From positions 102,001 to 166,000 of the forward strand of contig JAVLUZ010000731.1 of assembly GCA_036768485.1 (NCBI GenBank): a DNA stretch of 64,000 nucleotides. The letters run 5' to 3'. Below the pieces are notes generated by a model. The model saw only the letters and a list, made by a program, of their open reading frames with translations, was not told the DNA's origin and searched no databases. Made by a program: the position numbers and the translations under genes. This DNA is from Mermis nigrescens. Taxonomy: Eukaryota > Nematoda > Enoplea > Mermithida > Mermithidae. Shown piece after piece: positions 48,289 to 60,785 of the stretch. The first letter of the stretch is position 1. Every line of letters starts with the position of its first letter.

Positions 48289-48870
48289 TTAAATACGGTA
48301 AGGATTTATACTTTTATCCCAGTCAAATTCATCGCCTGCAACAAAAATCGCCCTAGCTTGTCTATTACCCAAACTTTTTAGCAGAATATTTGTGCAATTT
48401 CTAATCTTTCAACAGTTCTTTTGTGCCAGGATATCTGCTGATTTTTTATGTGCTCGTGTGCCAGATCATTAAGTAAATTTATATTTGAGTCTTCAATTTT
48501 TTGACCATCTGTTACAAGTTAACTACCTGGCTCAATTTCAAGAAATGGATTAGTACATATATGGTGGAAAAGCAGCTTTGCCTTTGAAATTTGAGTTTTT
48601 GGTATACCAGAGAGTATTTCTTCATCTCTAAATGCATTACTTACATCTTCAACAATGCCAACATTATATGGTTGCTGTTTCTATTCTTACAATCGCTTAA
48701 ATTTGACAATCATCTGATTATCTTTTATGAGCTTCACATCAGGTGATACATTTTTCTTATTCAAGATTTTATTGCATCTCAGTATCCAAGGAATTGAGTA
48801 GATTATCCCACTGGCTTATAACTTTGCTTATTTCACCAGGTATTGAAATCATTTTTTCAGCGTGTTCCAT
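48289..48870 (-). pseudogene. Polinton A homologue of the 189-aa protein
   Basis: It starts MEHAEKMISIPGEIS, overlapping the previous gene's end as in module B, and ends FDWDKSINPYRI. Several internal stops and frameshifts. Function as for 62,932-63,501. Confidence 0.65.
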
Positions 48871-49175
48871 TTTCTACCTGTAATTGTGTCAGCTAGTAAA
48901 CTGCCTGCAATTGTAAGTAAAGGAGTGAGTAAAAGTGGAAGAAAACCACCATCTTGTATTATGATGTTTTTTTCTTCCTTTTGTTCTTGCCTGTCTATTG
49001 TTTGCCAAGTATCTTATTTGATTGTAGTATCTTCGGAGTTTTTTTGATATTTTTCTCAGAAAAATGAATATTACTGTTGAGGAACAGTCACAGAGACAAA
49101 GGACCTTTGAGGTTTCCTTGTTTTACTTAAGAGATTCAGACATATAATATTGCGTTTTAATTGTTCTTTACCCAT
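48866..49175 (-). pseudogene. Polinton A small basic protein, broken
   Basis: It starts MGKEQLKRNIICLNLLSKTRKPQ, parallel to module B's 63,498-63,848, and keeps the GGFLPLLLTPLL-type hydrophobic end near 48,900-48,960. Internal stops occur. The TGA that ends the module B gene is TGG here, so the stop itself is lost. Confidence 0.65.
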
Positions 49176-49182
49176 TTTTACA

Positions 49183-50063
<881 letters not shown>

Positions 50064-50066
50064 AAA

Positions 50067-50360
50067 ATGGTCACACTACAGAACATTGTGCCAACTACAG
50101 CACTACCGAATATGCTAAATCTAGATAAATACTATCTGAAATTGCTAAATACTGTACAATACAATCACCAAAGATCTCCAGGTATTGTATTTCGATTACC
50201 TCAGGCAACATTACTGATTTTCAGATCGAGTAAAATTGTATGTGTTGGAGTTAAAACTATACAAGAAGGCGAAAATATGATAAAGGCATCCATCCATATA
50301 AGTAGTTATACGTGTCTCCCTGATGTGCAATGGTTAAGGATAGGCAATGCTATAAGATAG
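50067..50360 (+). CDS. TBP-like protein, first repeat only
   Basis: A 97-codon frame. Residues 1-75 follow one direct repeat of the TATA-binding-protein core: MVTLQNIV, then [23 protein letters not shown], and [17 protein letters not shown]. The central strand pair of TBP (I-F-x-S-x-K-x-V-x-x-G) is clear. The second repeat is missing. The last ~20 codons run into a minisatellite (from 50,326), so the gene is probably truncated. It starts 15 bases after a (TA)n array and reads toward the polymerase gene, so it belongs to the element by position. It is not a canonical Polinton gene. It is distinct from the TBP-like gene at 23,214, although both begin with M-V-T. Confidence 0.65.
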   Translation: MVTLQNIVPTTALPNMLNLDKYYLKLLNTVQYNHQRSPGIVFRLPQATLLIFRSSKIVCVGVKTIQEGENMIKASIHISSYTCLPDVQWLRIGNAIR

Positions 50361-50425
50361 GCAATGGTTAAGGATAGGCAGTGCTTAAGGATATACAATG
50401 GTTAAGGATAGGACATAGTTGAGGA
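50326..50425 (+). repeat. GGTTAAGGATAGGCAAT minisatellite
   Basis: Five or so degenerate 17-19-bp units (ATGGTTAAGGATAGGC...). It replaces what would be the second half of the TBP-like gene. Confidence 0.75.
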
Positions 50426-50696
50426 GTGGGAGGGGTCAAAATTGGCACAGTGCCAGCTTAGGTAACTTAAGATTAGAACTAAGATTAAACTAAGACTAAA
50501 CCTGAACTAAGTGTAAAGTAAACCTAGCTGAGCTAGGTGTAAACAATGTGTATAGTACTTCTGGGCCACTCCTTTTGGCCGCGGTGCCTCAGCGGGAGAA
50601 GGGGGGAAGTCCCCTAAAAAGTAGCAGGGGTCCAGCTCTTGCTACCCCTGCCACTCAGTCTTAAATATGCTAGACACGCTTGATGTGTTTCATAAT
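50426..50696. other. Spacer upstream of polymerase gene
   Basis: It holds short repeated words (AACTAAG, GTGTAAA) and a GC-richer patch at 50,565-50,660 with imperfect inverted words (GTAGCAGGGGT / CTACCCCTGCC). No gene seen. Confidence 0.5.
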
Positions 50697-50799
50697 GTCT
50701 ATAAATATGAATTTTTCTTGCAAAGTTTATAAATATGAACTTTTTCTAACAAAGTTTATAATAATTTTCTAACAAAGTTTATAAAGTTTTTCTTACAAA
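50697..50799 (+). promoter_or_regulatory. Four tandem TATAA-bearing units before polymerase
   Basis: Units begin at about 50,697, 50,725, 50,754 and 50,777 and share GTTTATAA.. followed by a T-rich part ending AACAAA. The first two hold TATAAATATGAA. They lie 45-150 bases before the polymerase ATG. Repeated TATA-like boxes suggest a promoter array, though a neutral tandem duplication is possible. Confidence 0.45.
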
Positions 50800-50844
50800 A
50801 ATATAAATTTTTATCTTGAAATTACAAATAGTCATCAAAGAACT

Positions 50845-52465
50845 ATGGCAAATATTGTCGAATCTTCTGCAGATCTTGGTGTCAGAGGGGCTGATTATAG
50901 GCTTCCGCCGGCAGACGCCAGTGATCTTTTTGATGCTGGTTTAAACCAATCGCGGCTTCCGAAGCGCAAGCTGCACCTTTGTACTGTATGTAATAAATTG
51001 TTTACACGTCAAAGCAGGCTAGCAGAGCATGAGAGTTCTGCCCATTTAGGATCTAGGTTTAAATGTCCTTCCTGTGCCTCTCTTTTCAAATTTAGGAGAA
51101 ATTTAGTTAATCACTTTGAGATGCAACACATTACACGTAAATGTATGTATTGTGACCAAACATTTGACTCAAATGAGGATTTATTTTCTCACACACATCT
51201 TAGGACATGTTTAAAAGTAAGACCTAATAACCCTATCATTCATTCAATTGAGAGAGTTGAGCCAGTTGCACTAATTCCTGAGGACAAGCTTCTTCCAGAG
51301 GATTTGTCCGACTACCCTGAGGATATCAGGGAGGAAGTCAGGAGATATTGGCGACTTATTCGAACTACCAAAAGTGTGAGCGATGTGCTCGATCATGCAT
51401 ACAACTATAGATGGGGAACCGGTAATTACTTAGATATGCTTACAGACATTTTACAAAACGAAAAAGAAGCTTTTCGAGTAGATGCAGCAATAGGCTGTTT
51501 TCTTAAAAATCGTGAAACTGGAGCCAGCAATTATTGGTACGCATGTCAAAACAACTTCACTCTTCTAGGAACCCCTATTTTAATAACAAATGGTAATGAT
51601 ATTAAAGGCTTAGCTGAAAAACTGGAGCTTATAGACGTTGAGGAGAAATTCAGTCGCCCAGATACAAAATGGGGACTACAGGCTATAACCAACGTCGAAT
51701 TTTTTGTAACGCCTCAAACGAATTTTGTGAGTGGTTGCACAGATGAATCACTCCCACTAGAAGTAACAAATCAGCGACATACTCTACATATGACGCAAGA
51801 TCATAACAGACATAGTTTTAAAGACAATCTCTGCTTCTTCCGCTGTTTGTCACAATGTATTTTTGGAAATTTTGAGCCACATAATGTTTATCAACTTTTC
51901 GTTCAATATTGTAAAAAGAAAAAGGATCACTCAACTGTTGCGAGTTTTATTGGTGTGCCATACACAGACTTGGAGATGCTTGAAAAATTGTTTCAAGTAG
52001 ACATTCAGTGTTTTCATATAGATGCAGACAAGCAGTCAGCTGTCTGTTGGAAGAATGTAGTTAGAAAGTATGAAAAACTATTAAATCTTGACATTTCTTA
52101 CACCGATTCTAGACAAGCTCACTATAGTTACATTATAAATCTCGATCAGTATGCAAAACGCTATGCATGTCTCACATGCAGCCGGCTGTTTCATAAAGCT
52201 GAATTATTAAATGACCATGCTAAAAATCATTGCAGACATGGTAAACCCAAACATAAATTCCCTGGTGGAATATTTCAGCTAAAGAAAACAGTTTTTGAAC
52301 AGCTTTCCGAATATGAAATACATATTCCCAAAGAGCAACAATTCTGCCCTTTCTTTGCAGTTTAAGACTTTGAAGCTCTTTTGATTAAAGAGCGTGTAGA
52401 AAGCTCAAATAAATTACATTTTGTTGCCCAGCACCAGCCCATCTCTTGTGCAGTACACACAAACG
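50845..52465 (+). pseudogene. polB: Polinton DNA polymerase B, N-terminal part with zinc fingers
   Basis: Open for 506 codons to a TAA at 52,363, but the same frame continues with DFEALL, the first exonuclease motif (D-x-E). The stop therefore replaces a codon in the middle of the gene. Residues about 43-125 hold two C2H2 zinc fingers and a third, C-ending one. Residue 310 onward reads HNRHSFKDNLCFFRCLS, then HYSYIINLDQYAKRYAC, a fourth Cys/His finger, KFPGGIF and a short link to the exonuclease. This order is standard for Polinton protein-primed type B polymerases. The frame is then cut at 52,465 by an inserted element. Confidence 0.85.
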
Positions 52466-53314
52466 GAATCCATGAGACAATTGGTAGGGAAAACAATTCA
52501 TAGGAGGACAACTGGTAGGATGACAATTCGTAGGGAGACAATTTGTTGCATAGGTCAATTGGTAGGATACCAACTAGTAGGGATCGTATGTACATAATCG
52601 AAGGTAGCAATTATGCAAAGAGAGTGCAGTAAAGTGCACCAAGAGGTAAAAAATGGGTTAATTTTCGGTCAACATGTCACAGTGGTCAAAATCAATTACG
52701 GTTAAATGTCAGGCGAGTTGTGGTCGCTATTTTTCATGATTTCGTTGAAAATTCTTGCTAAAATGACCGAATTTTGCGAGCTGAGCGTGGAAAAAGAAAG
52801 CTATTTTTTTGGCCAGGATATAGCTTGACAAAAATCAGTACTTTAAAAACCAAAGTAAGTTGCTCTGAAAACAAAGCGCATTTTAAAGTAAACACCACAA
52901 CATTGTTTTCAAGTAGCAAAAGCTTGAACCACTTTGAAATCAGTTAGCCACACATGTAACAGGGGGATGGGGGCATCGCCCCGCTGAAGATGGGTCCGTC
53001 TTCCCCCATCCCAACTGTCCGAACTCGCGAAAAGAAACATGAAAATGTTAGCAATTTTTCGCCATTTTGGACCGAAATCGCATAATAATAAAAGTATCCC
53101 CAGAAAACCATTGCTCTGGTCGCATTGACCCTCTCCTTCATCTGAGCATGATTTTTGTGCTGTTCGTGTGTGATTAAGCTTCATATAATTTGATTTCATT
53201 TATCGTGGTACTGCATCCTGCGGATTGTCCTCCGACCAATTGTCCTATCCTACAAATTGTCATCCTACCAGTTGTCGTTCTACGAATTGTCTTCCTACGA
53301 ATTGTCCTAGACCC
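52466..53314 (+). mobile_element. 849-bp TIR element inserted in polymerase gene
   Basis: Both ends carry ~100-bp inverted arrays of a short unit around GACAATTCGTAGGA / GACAATTGGTAGGA (52,478-52,580 and the complement at 53,215-53,312). The insertion is flanked by CACACAAACG on both sides (52,456-52,465 and 53,315-53,324). The interior has GGGATGGGGGCATCGCCCC-type hairpin words and no coding sequence. Long TIRs with a 9-10-bp duplication recall MULE-type or fold-back elements. The class is not proven. Confidence 0.85.
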
Positions 53315-53324
53315 CACACAAACG

Positions 53325-55861
53325 TCCCTGGTTTTGACCTCCAATGTTTTGTAAACAACAATCCTGATCAGCTTATCATACAACTACTAACTCATCTTGA
53401 AAAAATTCAACAACAACAAAGTTCCATACTTTTATCAAACTTTCGGCCTATTTTTCAAACCCTTGATGAAAAAATAATGATAAGTGAAAGCTATATAAGG
53501 GAGCAAGAAGCCGATGTTAGACGCGAAAAAGGGCTCCTCAATAAACTAATTATCCTCAGAACCAGGCTATTTAAATACTGCACTCAACTTACTTGTCTTG
53601 GCTTCAACTCGGGCAAATACGATATCAATTTAATTAAACGGAACTTGTTCCCTGCATTGATTCAAAAAGTACAAAGTGATCCAGAAAATAATAAATGGCC
53701 AAAAGCTATTTTACAAAATGGATTCACACTATGCTTGTCAACAAGCATTCTCAAATTTCTCGACATTAGCACATACGTAGCACCTGGCTTTAGTTTAGAT
53801 ACATTTATGAGAGCATACAAAGCATCATTGACTAAAGCAAAATTTCCCTATGAATATCTAGATGCATTCGAAAAATTATCTGATACACAATTACCACCGC
53901 CAGGCGCCTTCTATAGTTCCCTGAAAGAGGAATGTATTAGTGCTGAGGATTATGCGCAGTGTCAAAAATACTGGCAACAGTATAATATGACAACCTTAAA
54001 GGATTATCTCATGTTTTACAACACACGAGATGTAGTTCCTTTTCTTGAAGCATGCACTACCATGGCCAATTTGTATTGGGCCAGATTTCGAATAGATATT
54101 TTTAGGGAAGCAATGTCATTACCCGGTGTCACTGAGCGCTACCTTTTCAAAAGCATTCCTGAAACCAAATTCTCATTATTCTCGGAAAATTCGAAACAAA
54201 TTTATTATACTTTAAAATCTAGTATGCGCGGTGGCTTATCTATGGTAATGACTAGACTAGCAATAAAAGATCAAACATTCATAAGAAACAACCCAGCCAA
54301 ACCAGTGAAAGCTATAATAGGCCTCGATTTTAATGCCTTATACCTGTGGGCGCAGTCTATGGACACGCCAACTGGTTATCATGATTATTGGGTGCTAGAG
54401 AAAAAGAATAAATTTCATAAGGTTAGCGCTTCTAAACCAATATCTGTAGAATATTTTGAATATGAGAGTCATAGGATAGGACATCACATTCAACATTGTG
54501 GTAATGATAAGGAAAAAACTGTAGGCCCCGCCTGCTTACCTGTTGACGGATTTTGCGCAGACACACATACAGTGTATGAATTTTATGGTTGCTATTACCA
54601 TTGTCACAACTGCCTGGCAGGTCAAAGAAATAAGAAAAAGGATCCTGAAGAAGCCTATTCATGGATTCAAACAAAAGAAGCCTATATAAGATCATTAGGC
54701 TATAATTTGGTAAATATATGGGAGTGCAAGTGGCACTCCATCAGAGAAGAGTATTTGAAAACTCGACCAATTAGGAAATTTTATGCAAAAACTTGGGTTA
54801 GTGAAAGTGAAATGACCCAATCAATTTTAGATGGTTCAGTCTTTGGATTTGCAAAAGTTAATATTTGCACCCCTGAAGATTTGAAACCACAATACGCCGA
54901 TTTTCCGCCAATTATAAAACATGCAGAGATTAGCAGAGAGGATATAGGTCCTCTGATGAAAGAATATGCGGAGAAGAATGGTTTGCTGAAAAAGCCCCGG
55001 CAAAACCTAATTAGCAGTTATTTTGGGAAAGAGATTCTTCTTTCTACAGAAATGATTAAGTTTTTAGTTCAACATGGACTTGTACTGGAGAAAATTTTAG
55101 AGGTTATACAGTATGACAAGTCAAGACCTTTTGAAAATTTTAGAGACACGGTCACGAAACATAGACAAGAAGGTGATGCGGATCCAGAATTGGCCATGAT
55201 TGCCGATACTTTCAAACTGTTGGGCAATACAGGATATGGCAAAACCTTAACGAATAAGGAGCAACATGTGGATGTGCTTTATGCTGATTACGAGAAAGCA
55301 GCTGAAGCGAGCTTGAGCCCATATGTGAAAAAGGTGAAATTCATTACAACCAACTGTTATGAAGTGCACATGCTCAAGAAGGAAATTGTTTTAGATTTGC
55401 CTATAGTTGTTGGACTCTCAGTCTACAATTGGGCAAAAATCCGAATGTTAGAGTTCTTTTACGATGTGCTGTTGAAATATTTTGACATTTCGGATTACCA
55501 GTGTATGCAGACAGACACAGACAGCATATATTTAGCATTGTCTGCAGAAAATCTATTAGATTTAGTAAAACCCAATCTTAAGGGTGAATTTGAGGAAGTG
55601 TATAAAAAGTGGTTTGTAACATCAAAGGCCACTAAACGAACTCCTGGTCTGTTGAAAGAGGAGTTTCGAGGAACAGCTATGTGCTGTTTGGCTGCAAAAA
55701 CATATATTGCTGTTGATGACCTAAGCGAAAATATGAAAATCAGCAGTAAAGGATTAATGAAGAAAGTAAACCGGTTGTCCTTTGATCAGTATACTCATGT
55801 GCTGGATTTCCGTACCTATATGTTAAAAGGAAATATCCCTCTGAACCGGGCATGTGGTTAG
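53325..55861 (+). pseudogene. polB: Polinton DNA polymerase B, exonuclease and polymerase part
   Basis: The visible ATG at 53,225 lies in the inserted element, so the first 30 codons of the open frame are not polymerase. The real sequence resumes at the target duplication (HTNVPGFD). Landmarks: LGFNSGKYDINLIK (exonuclease II), FYNTRDVVPFL (exonuclease III), GLDFNALYLWAQ (motif A), LLGNTGYGKTL (motif B) and MQTDTDSIYLAL (motif C, both catalytic Asp). The Cys-rich YGCYYHCHNCL segment is also typical. The end ([10 protein letters not shown], stop) lacks the last ~35 residues of the family and abuts a (TA)n array. The polymerase core is otherwise open over 840 codons, so damage is recent. Confidence 0.9.
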
Positions 55862-55878
55862 GAGTTCTGAAGCTACAA

Positions 55879-56389
<511 letters not shown>

Positions 56390-59300
56390 GTTGACCGCAG
56401 AATATACTTCAATTTTTTGCGTTGTTTACAGAAAGTGTTATTTTTAGCAGATTTTGTGACTCTTAGGTAGATTCTTCCTAGTCCCCTCCTTTTACATCCT
56501 TAATAATCCACAATTCCAAGTATATTCATCTTTTTTGTTCCATCGGAGCATTTTTCTTTGCTAGTACCCTACTTTTAATTAGCATGATTTCAGTGCATCT
56601 GTCAGCAAACACATACAGTAACATACCACAATAATGACAGCAGTCCAAGAACGCGGAAAACAATATTGTTCTTAACATAAATTAATTGCCTCTAAATTTA
56701 AAAAATATTGTTTAAAAAAAAAGACTCCCTAGATTTTATAACCGTCTACCTTTTGGAATCAATCAGACTGCAAAGAATTTAAAACTGAGTTAGATATGCT
56801 CTTGATTGTCGGAAGTATTGAGTTTACTATTTTTTATTAGCTTTAGTAAATATATGTTACATTCTAAACAGTCCTGTAAGTTATAGAGGTCGTTCCACAT
56901 TCAAATTAACTTGGAAACGACATATAACGTACCTACGGGACTTACTTAAGTACCTGGCTACACTTAGCGCTGGTCAGGTTGCTAGGGCGAAACGCCGGAC
57001 TCAAACACATGACCCTCAATAACTACGGTCTCAAACTCCTCAGTCCTAAATTCGTCCGTACCTACGGAGCTATTGGCAGCTATGCCCTAAAAACCTAACG
57101 CAGTAGTAGTTAAGTAACCCCGGAATTTCGCCCTAGGTCAGTTGACCTATTTTAGACCAAAATAATAATTAACGCAAAAAGCTTTTTAACTTGCTTTCGC
57201 CAGAGAATACCTATGGCGAAAAACTATTTCTTTTCTGGTTCCTACGAGAACAATGAACAATGAAAACAACAAAAAAGAGCTCTCAACCAGCCAGTCATCT
57301 TACATAAAAATTATGAAATAATTTTTATGATTTTTAAATTGAAATTCGGGTGTTTGAATCTGCGATAAAGAAAACAATCAAAAGACAGTCACTTGGATTA
57401 TTTAAGCCGAGTAATAAAATAAGGGCCGTCCACCAATTCCGAGCTAAACGCGATTGATCACTATGAAAAAGTTTTGAAAAATGAGCTTGCTAAGCGAGAG
57501 TTGTAAACCAAAGAGAAACTTAAAGTTTAAACCTACCATTACATTATGAAGAAAATTGTAAAAGATTTTAAACTTTAAGAAAATTGAAAAGGTGGGATGT
57601 TGGTAAATTAAAAAACAAAGTTTTTTCGGCAAAAATTCCAAAATTTCACGCAAATATCAAGTGTAAGGAACACTAACGCTCAGATTTGGTAGTAAAATAA
57701 ATTTGTAGTATAAACTACATATTAACAACAAATGAATTGTGCAAACTTTACAAAACGACTAAGTGTAGAGAATACTAACAGTCAGATTCCCAATTCTGAT
57801 TTTACGTAGAAAAAAAACTAGAATTTTACATTATTTTTATCCTATTCGACCTCGCCCGACTTCTGAACAGAGAAAGTGGCGAACAAAAAATGTACAAACA
57901 CGTATTTTCCACTGTCCACCACATTGTAAACTTTAAAAATCTGAACCTAACGCCCATTGAATGTAAATAAATTCGGTTCGGGCCAGTTTGTTGCCCTTTG
58001 ATTGTATTAGGTTTGTATGTGCCGAACTTATGTTCCGCAAAATATTTGATATGATTTATCAATCAAAATACGAAAAAACCTGTTTTTTTCGCCCACTTTA
58101 CACCTCAGATTTCGAACTTTACACAGTATAAACAACTTAATATAACGTTTTTTTTTTGAACGCGGCTCGCTTCGACGTGTATCCATTAGAACTTACTTTA
58201 TTTCTATTTTATTTAATTAACCCCAACTTTTGGCAGAGAAATCTTGGACAAAATCTGTTTTTTACTCATCCACTAGAAAGTAAAGTTTAAAACCCTGGTA
58301 CTAACTGCGTATTGATTGTAGAAAAGTTTGCTGGTAAGCACAAGATAGCCCTTGATCCGAAGTACATTTCTGTCAGAAAAATTTCTAGTCGGATTCGTAA
58401 TTTTGATATTGCTCCGATATTACTTTCAACATTTATGGAAAAATGAGTCTCCATAATGTTTTAAAGACAAATAAACATTAGGTTTAAACCACTTTGCAAT
58501 ACTGCTGAGTGTAAGCAAGCGCGCCCAACTGACGTATATATTTCATTCCCTGTAAATTTTTAGATCTCAGGAAAAAATTTCGGTTTTTGCAATGCTCTAG
58601 AACAAAGGCTAACATGCAGTGTAAAAAATTACTCGGATATTATGATCAACATTCATGAAAAAATTATGTCTCTACAATGGTCTGAGGACAAATAAACAAT
58701 GAGTGTAAACTACTTTACATCACTTTTGGATGTAAACAAACGCGCCTACGTGACGTCTCACATTTGATCCTTTGAAAATTTTTAGACTCCAGGAAAAAAT
58801 TAGGTTTCTGGAATGCTCAAAAACGAAGATAAATACATATGTAGTGTAAACTTCATGTAAACACCTAGTGTAAAGAAAATTTTGGTCAGATTCGTAATTT
58901 TGATATTATTCCGATATTACGATTAGTATTTATGAAAAAATTAAGTCTCCATAATGTTCTATGGGCAAACTAACAATTGGTGTAAACCACTTTACAACAC
59001 TGTAGAGTGTAAACATATACGCCAGACTGGCATATCAAATTTGGTTCCTGGTCCATTTCTAGACTTGATAATCGTGTCCCTGACTCATAACCGGAGAAGC
59101 AGGCAGAAAAAACAAGACAGAAACGCATTTTAAACACCAAATTTTTGACTTTACACTCGCTAAATATGAATGTATAGACAATTCGCTTTGACATGCACCC
59201 GATATAAAGCACTTTATTTTTATTCTATTGGACTTATCCCGACTTCTGGACGGAGAAAGTGGCGAACAAAAAACGCAACAAAAACGTATTTTCCATCATT

Positions 59301-60248
59301 TAGAACACTGTAAACTTTAAAATTCCGTACCGAACTCCCCATTGAGTTTAAAGAAATTCGGTTTGGTACAATTTGTAGCTTTTAAATCGTAGTACATTCC
59401 TGTGTGCCAAAATTCTCTTGCAAAAATTATTTGGTATGATTTATTAATCAAAATTCGGAAAAAAAACGTGTTTTTTCGCCCATTTTTACCTCGGATTTCG
59501 AACTTTACACCACCATAAATAACTCAATATTGCGTTTTTAAAATTCGGTTTGCTGCGATGTGTAGCCACTGAGAGGCACTTTATTACTGCTGTATTCAAT
59601 TCACCCTGACTTATGAGTGGCAAAATTTGGCAGAGAAATCTTAGTTAAAATCCGTTTTTTACACCATTAACTAGAGTGTAAACTTTAAACCCCAGGATCT
59701 AACTCACCATAGAGCGTAGAAGACTTTGCTTATATGCAGAATGTAACCCTTGATCCGCTCTACATTTCTGTCAGAAAACATTTTGACAAACTCATAACCG
59801 GAGTTAGTATCGGACATAAGCAGGTTGAAAACTCGACCGAAAAGTGCTTTTTCACCCCCAGATTTTCGCACTCTTTACACTGCCATTCGATAACTAATGC
59901 GAATTTCAAAAAACAAAAAAAGAGCCATCTGTAGAATTCATCCCTCTATTATCCTATGCTGTTCAATTCTTCGAGTCATCAATACTCAGTTGTCCACATG
60001 CCGCAGTAAAAAGGTCCCAAAATTTGTCCTATGTTATAACGTTACACAAAAACTTCACACCTTCTTTACACAGTCAGTTTTGAGTTTCAAGAAAAACAAA
60101 ATAACACGGGCAGCGAATTTTTTTATTATCTTTCTTTAAAAAAAAACCGCACCTTCCAGAAGTGTCCCGTTATAGCTGTAGGGGGTGCACAGGTGTTAGG
60201 GGTACCCAAGTATATTATAGGTACGCGCTAACGCGCTACCTAAGATAA
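56390..60248 (+). repeat. Long non-coding repeat, copy 3
   Basis: The longest copy of the family at 10,485. The left landmark TTAATTAGCATGATTTCAGTG (near 56,574) is followed by an inserted stretch (about 56,690-57,640) that contains the 245-bp dispersed repeat. Many sub-repeats with GTGTAAAC, CAGATTCGTAATTTTGATATT and TTTTTAGACT follow. The right end is complete, with GTCCCGTTATAGCTGTAGGG, the hairpin AGGTACGCG / CGCGCTACCT and GATAA. It directly abuts Polinton module B at 60,249. Confidence 0.7.
56925..57175 (-). repeat. ~245-bp dispersed repeat, inverted copy
   Basis: Reverse-complement partner of 33,450-33,700. It includes GGACTTACTTAAGTACCTGG and CTAGGTCAGTTGACCTATTTT. It lies inside long-repeat copy 3, so it is a later insertion. 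Confidence 0.7.
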
Positions 60249-60785
60249 ACGTAAAAATTATGCATTCCACCTAGTATATCAGGAGAATGGTTTGCTACTA
60301 TGGTCAAATCTTGCGCCACAGAATAATTTATATTGCTAAGCTGGCTTTCCAGAAATCCCATCATATATAGTAAATGCTTTGTTAACTTTACACTTCGAAT
60401 ATATTCTGTATTAATTTTTAGGTGACAGAATTTCTTATTATCATCATACCTTATGCCAAAGTATTGCAAGTATTCAAATTTTTCTTTAACGCTAATCGTT
60501 TTTATCCCATTAGTGATTGTCTTAATCAAGTCATCTATATTTAAATACCTTGCTCGAGGAATTAACAATTTTTGTCGCACATTGTTTTTGATGTCATAAA
60601 ACTGTAATCATATTCTGGTCCTCGGCAACATTGTGCCATGTATTTGCATAAATTATTTCAACCAAACCAACCTCCCACTCACCATTTAATACCATTTGTC
60701 TAGGCAGATTGGTAACAAATGTGGCTGCAGTATTTGTTTCCTGTGAATTGCTCGGAAGCGTGATATAAAATTGTTTGGTATCCAT
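60249..60785 (-). pseudogene. Polinton B minor capsid protein, frameshifted and truncated
   Basis: Starts at the internal Met (MDTKQFYITLPSNS) that is fused to the protease frame. LPRQMVLNGEWEVGLVEI follows, the signature of the penton-like minor capsid protein. A one-base shift near 60,600 ends the first frame, and the rest continues from about 60,590 with QYFGIRYDDNKK, SVKLTKHLLYM and NHSPDILGGMHNF. At 60,249 the long repeat cuts it off: module A continues with LDCDIVEPQIV where this copy ends. The vertex protein of the capsid cannot be made from this copy. Confidence 0.78.

Noticed and set aside
53225..53324. ATG and first 30 codons of the polymerase open frame (Cys/Thr/Pro-rich)
   Set aside because: This part lies in the terminal repeat of the inserted 849-bp element. 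The true gene continues from 52,465 to 53,325.
56740..56830. Possible LINE C-terminal tail (FWNQSDCKEFKTELD)
   Set aside because: Too short and ambiguous between frames; no upstream reverse transcriptase sequence is present.
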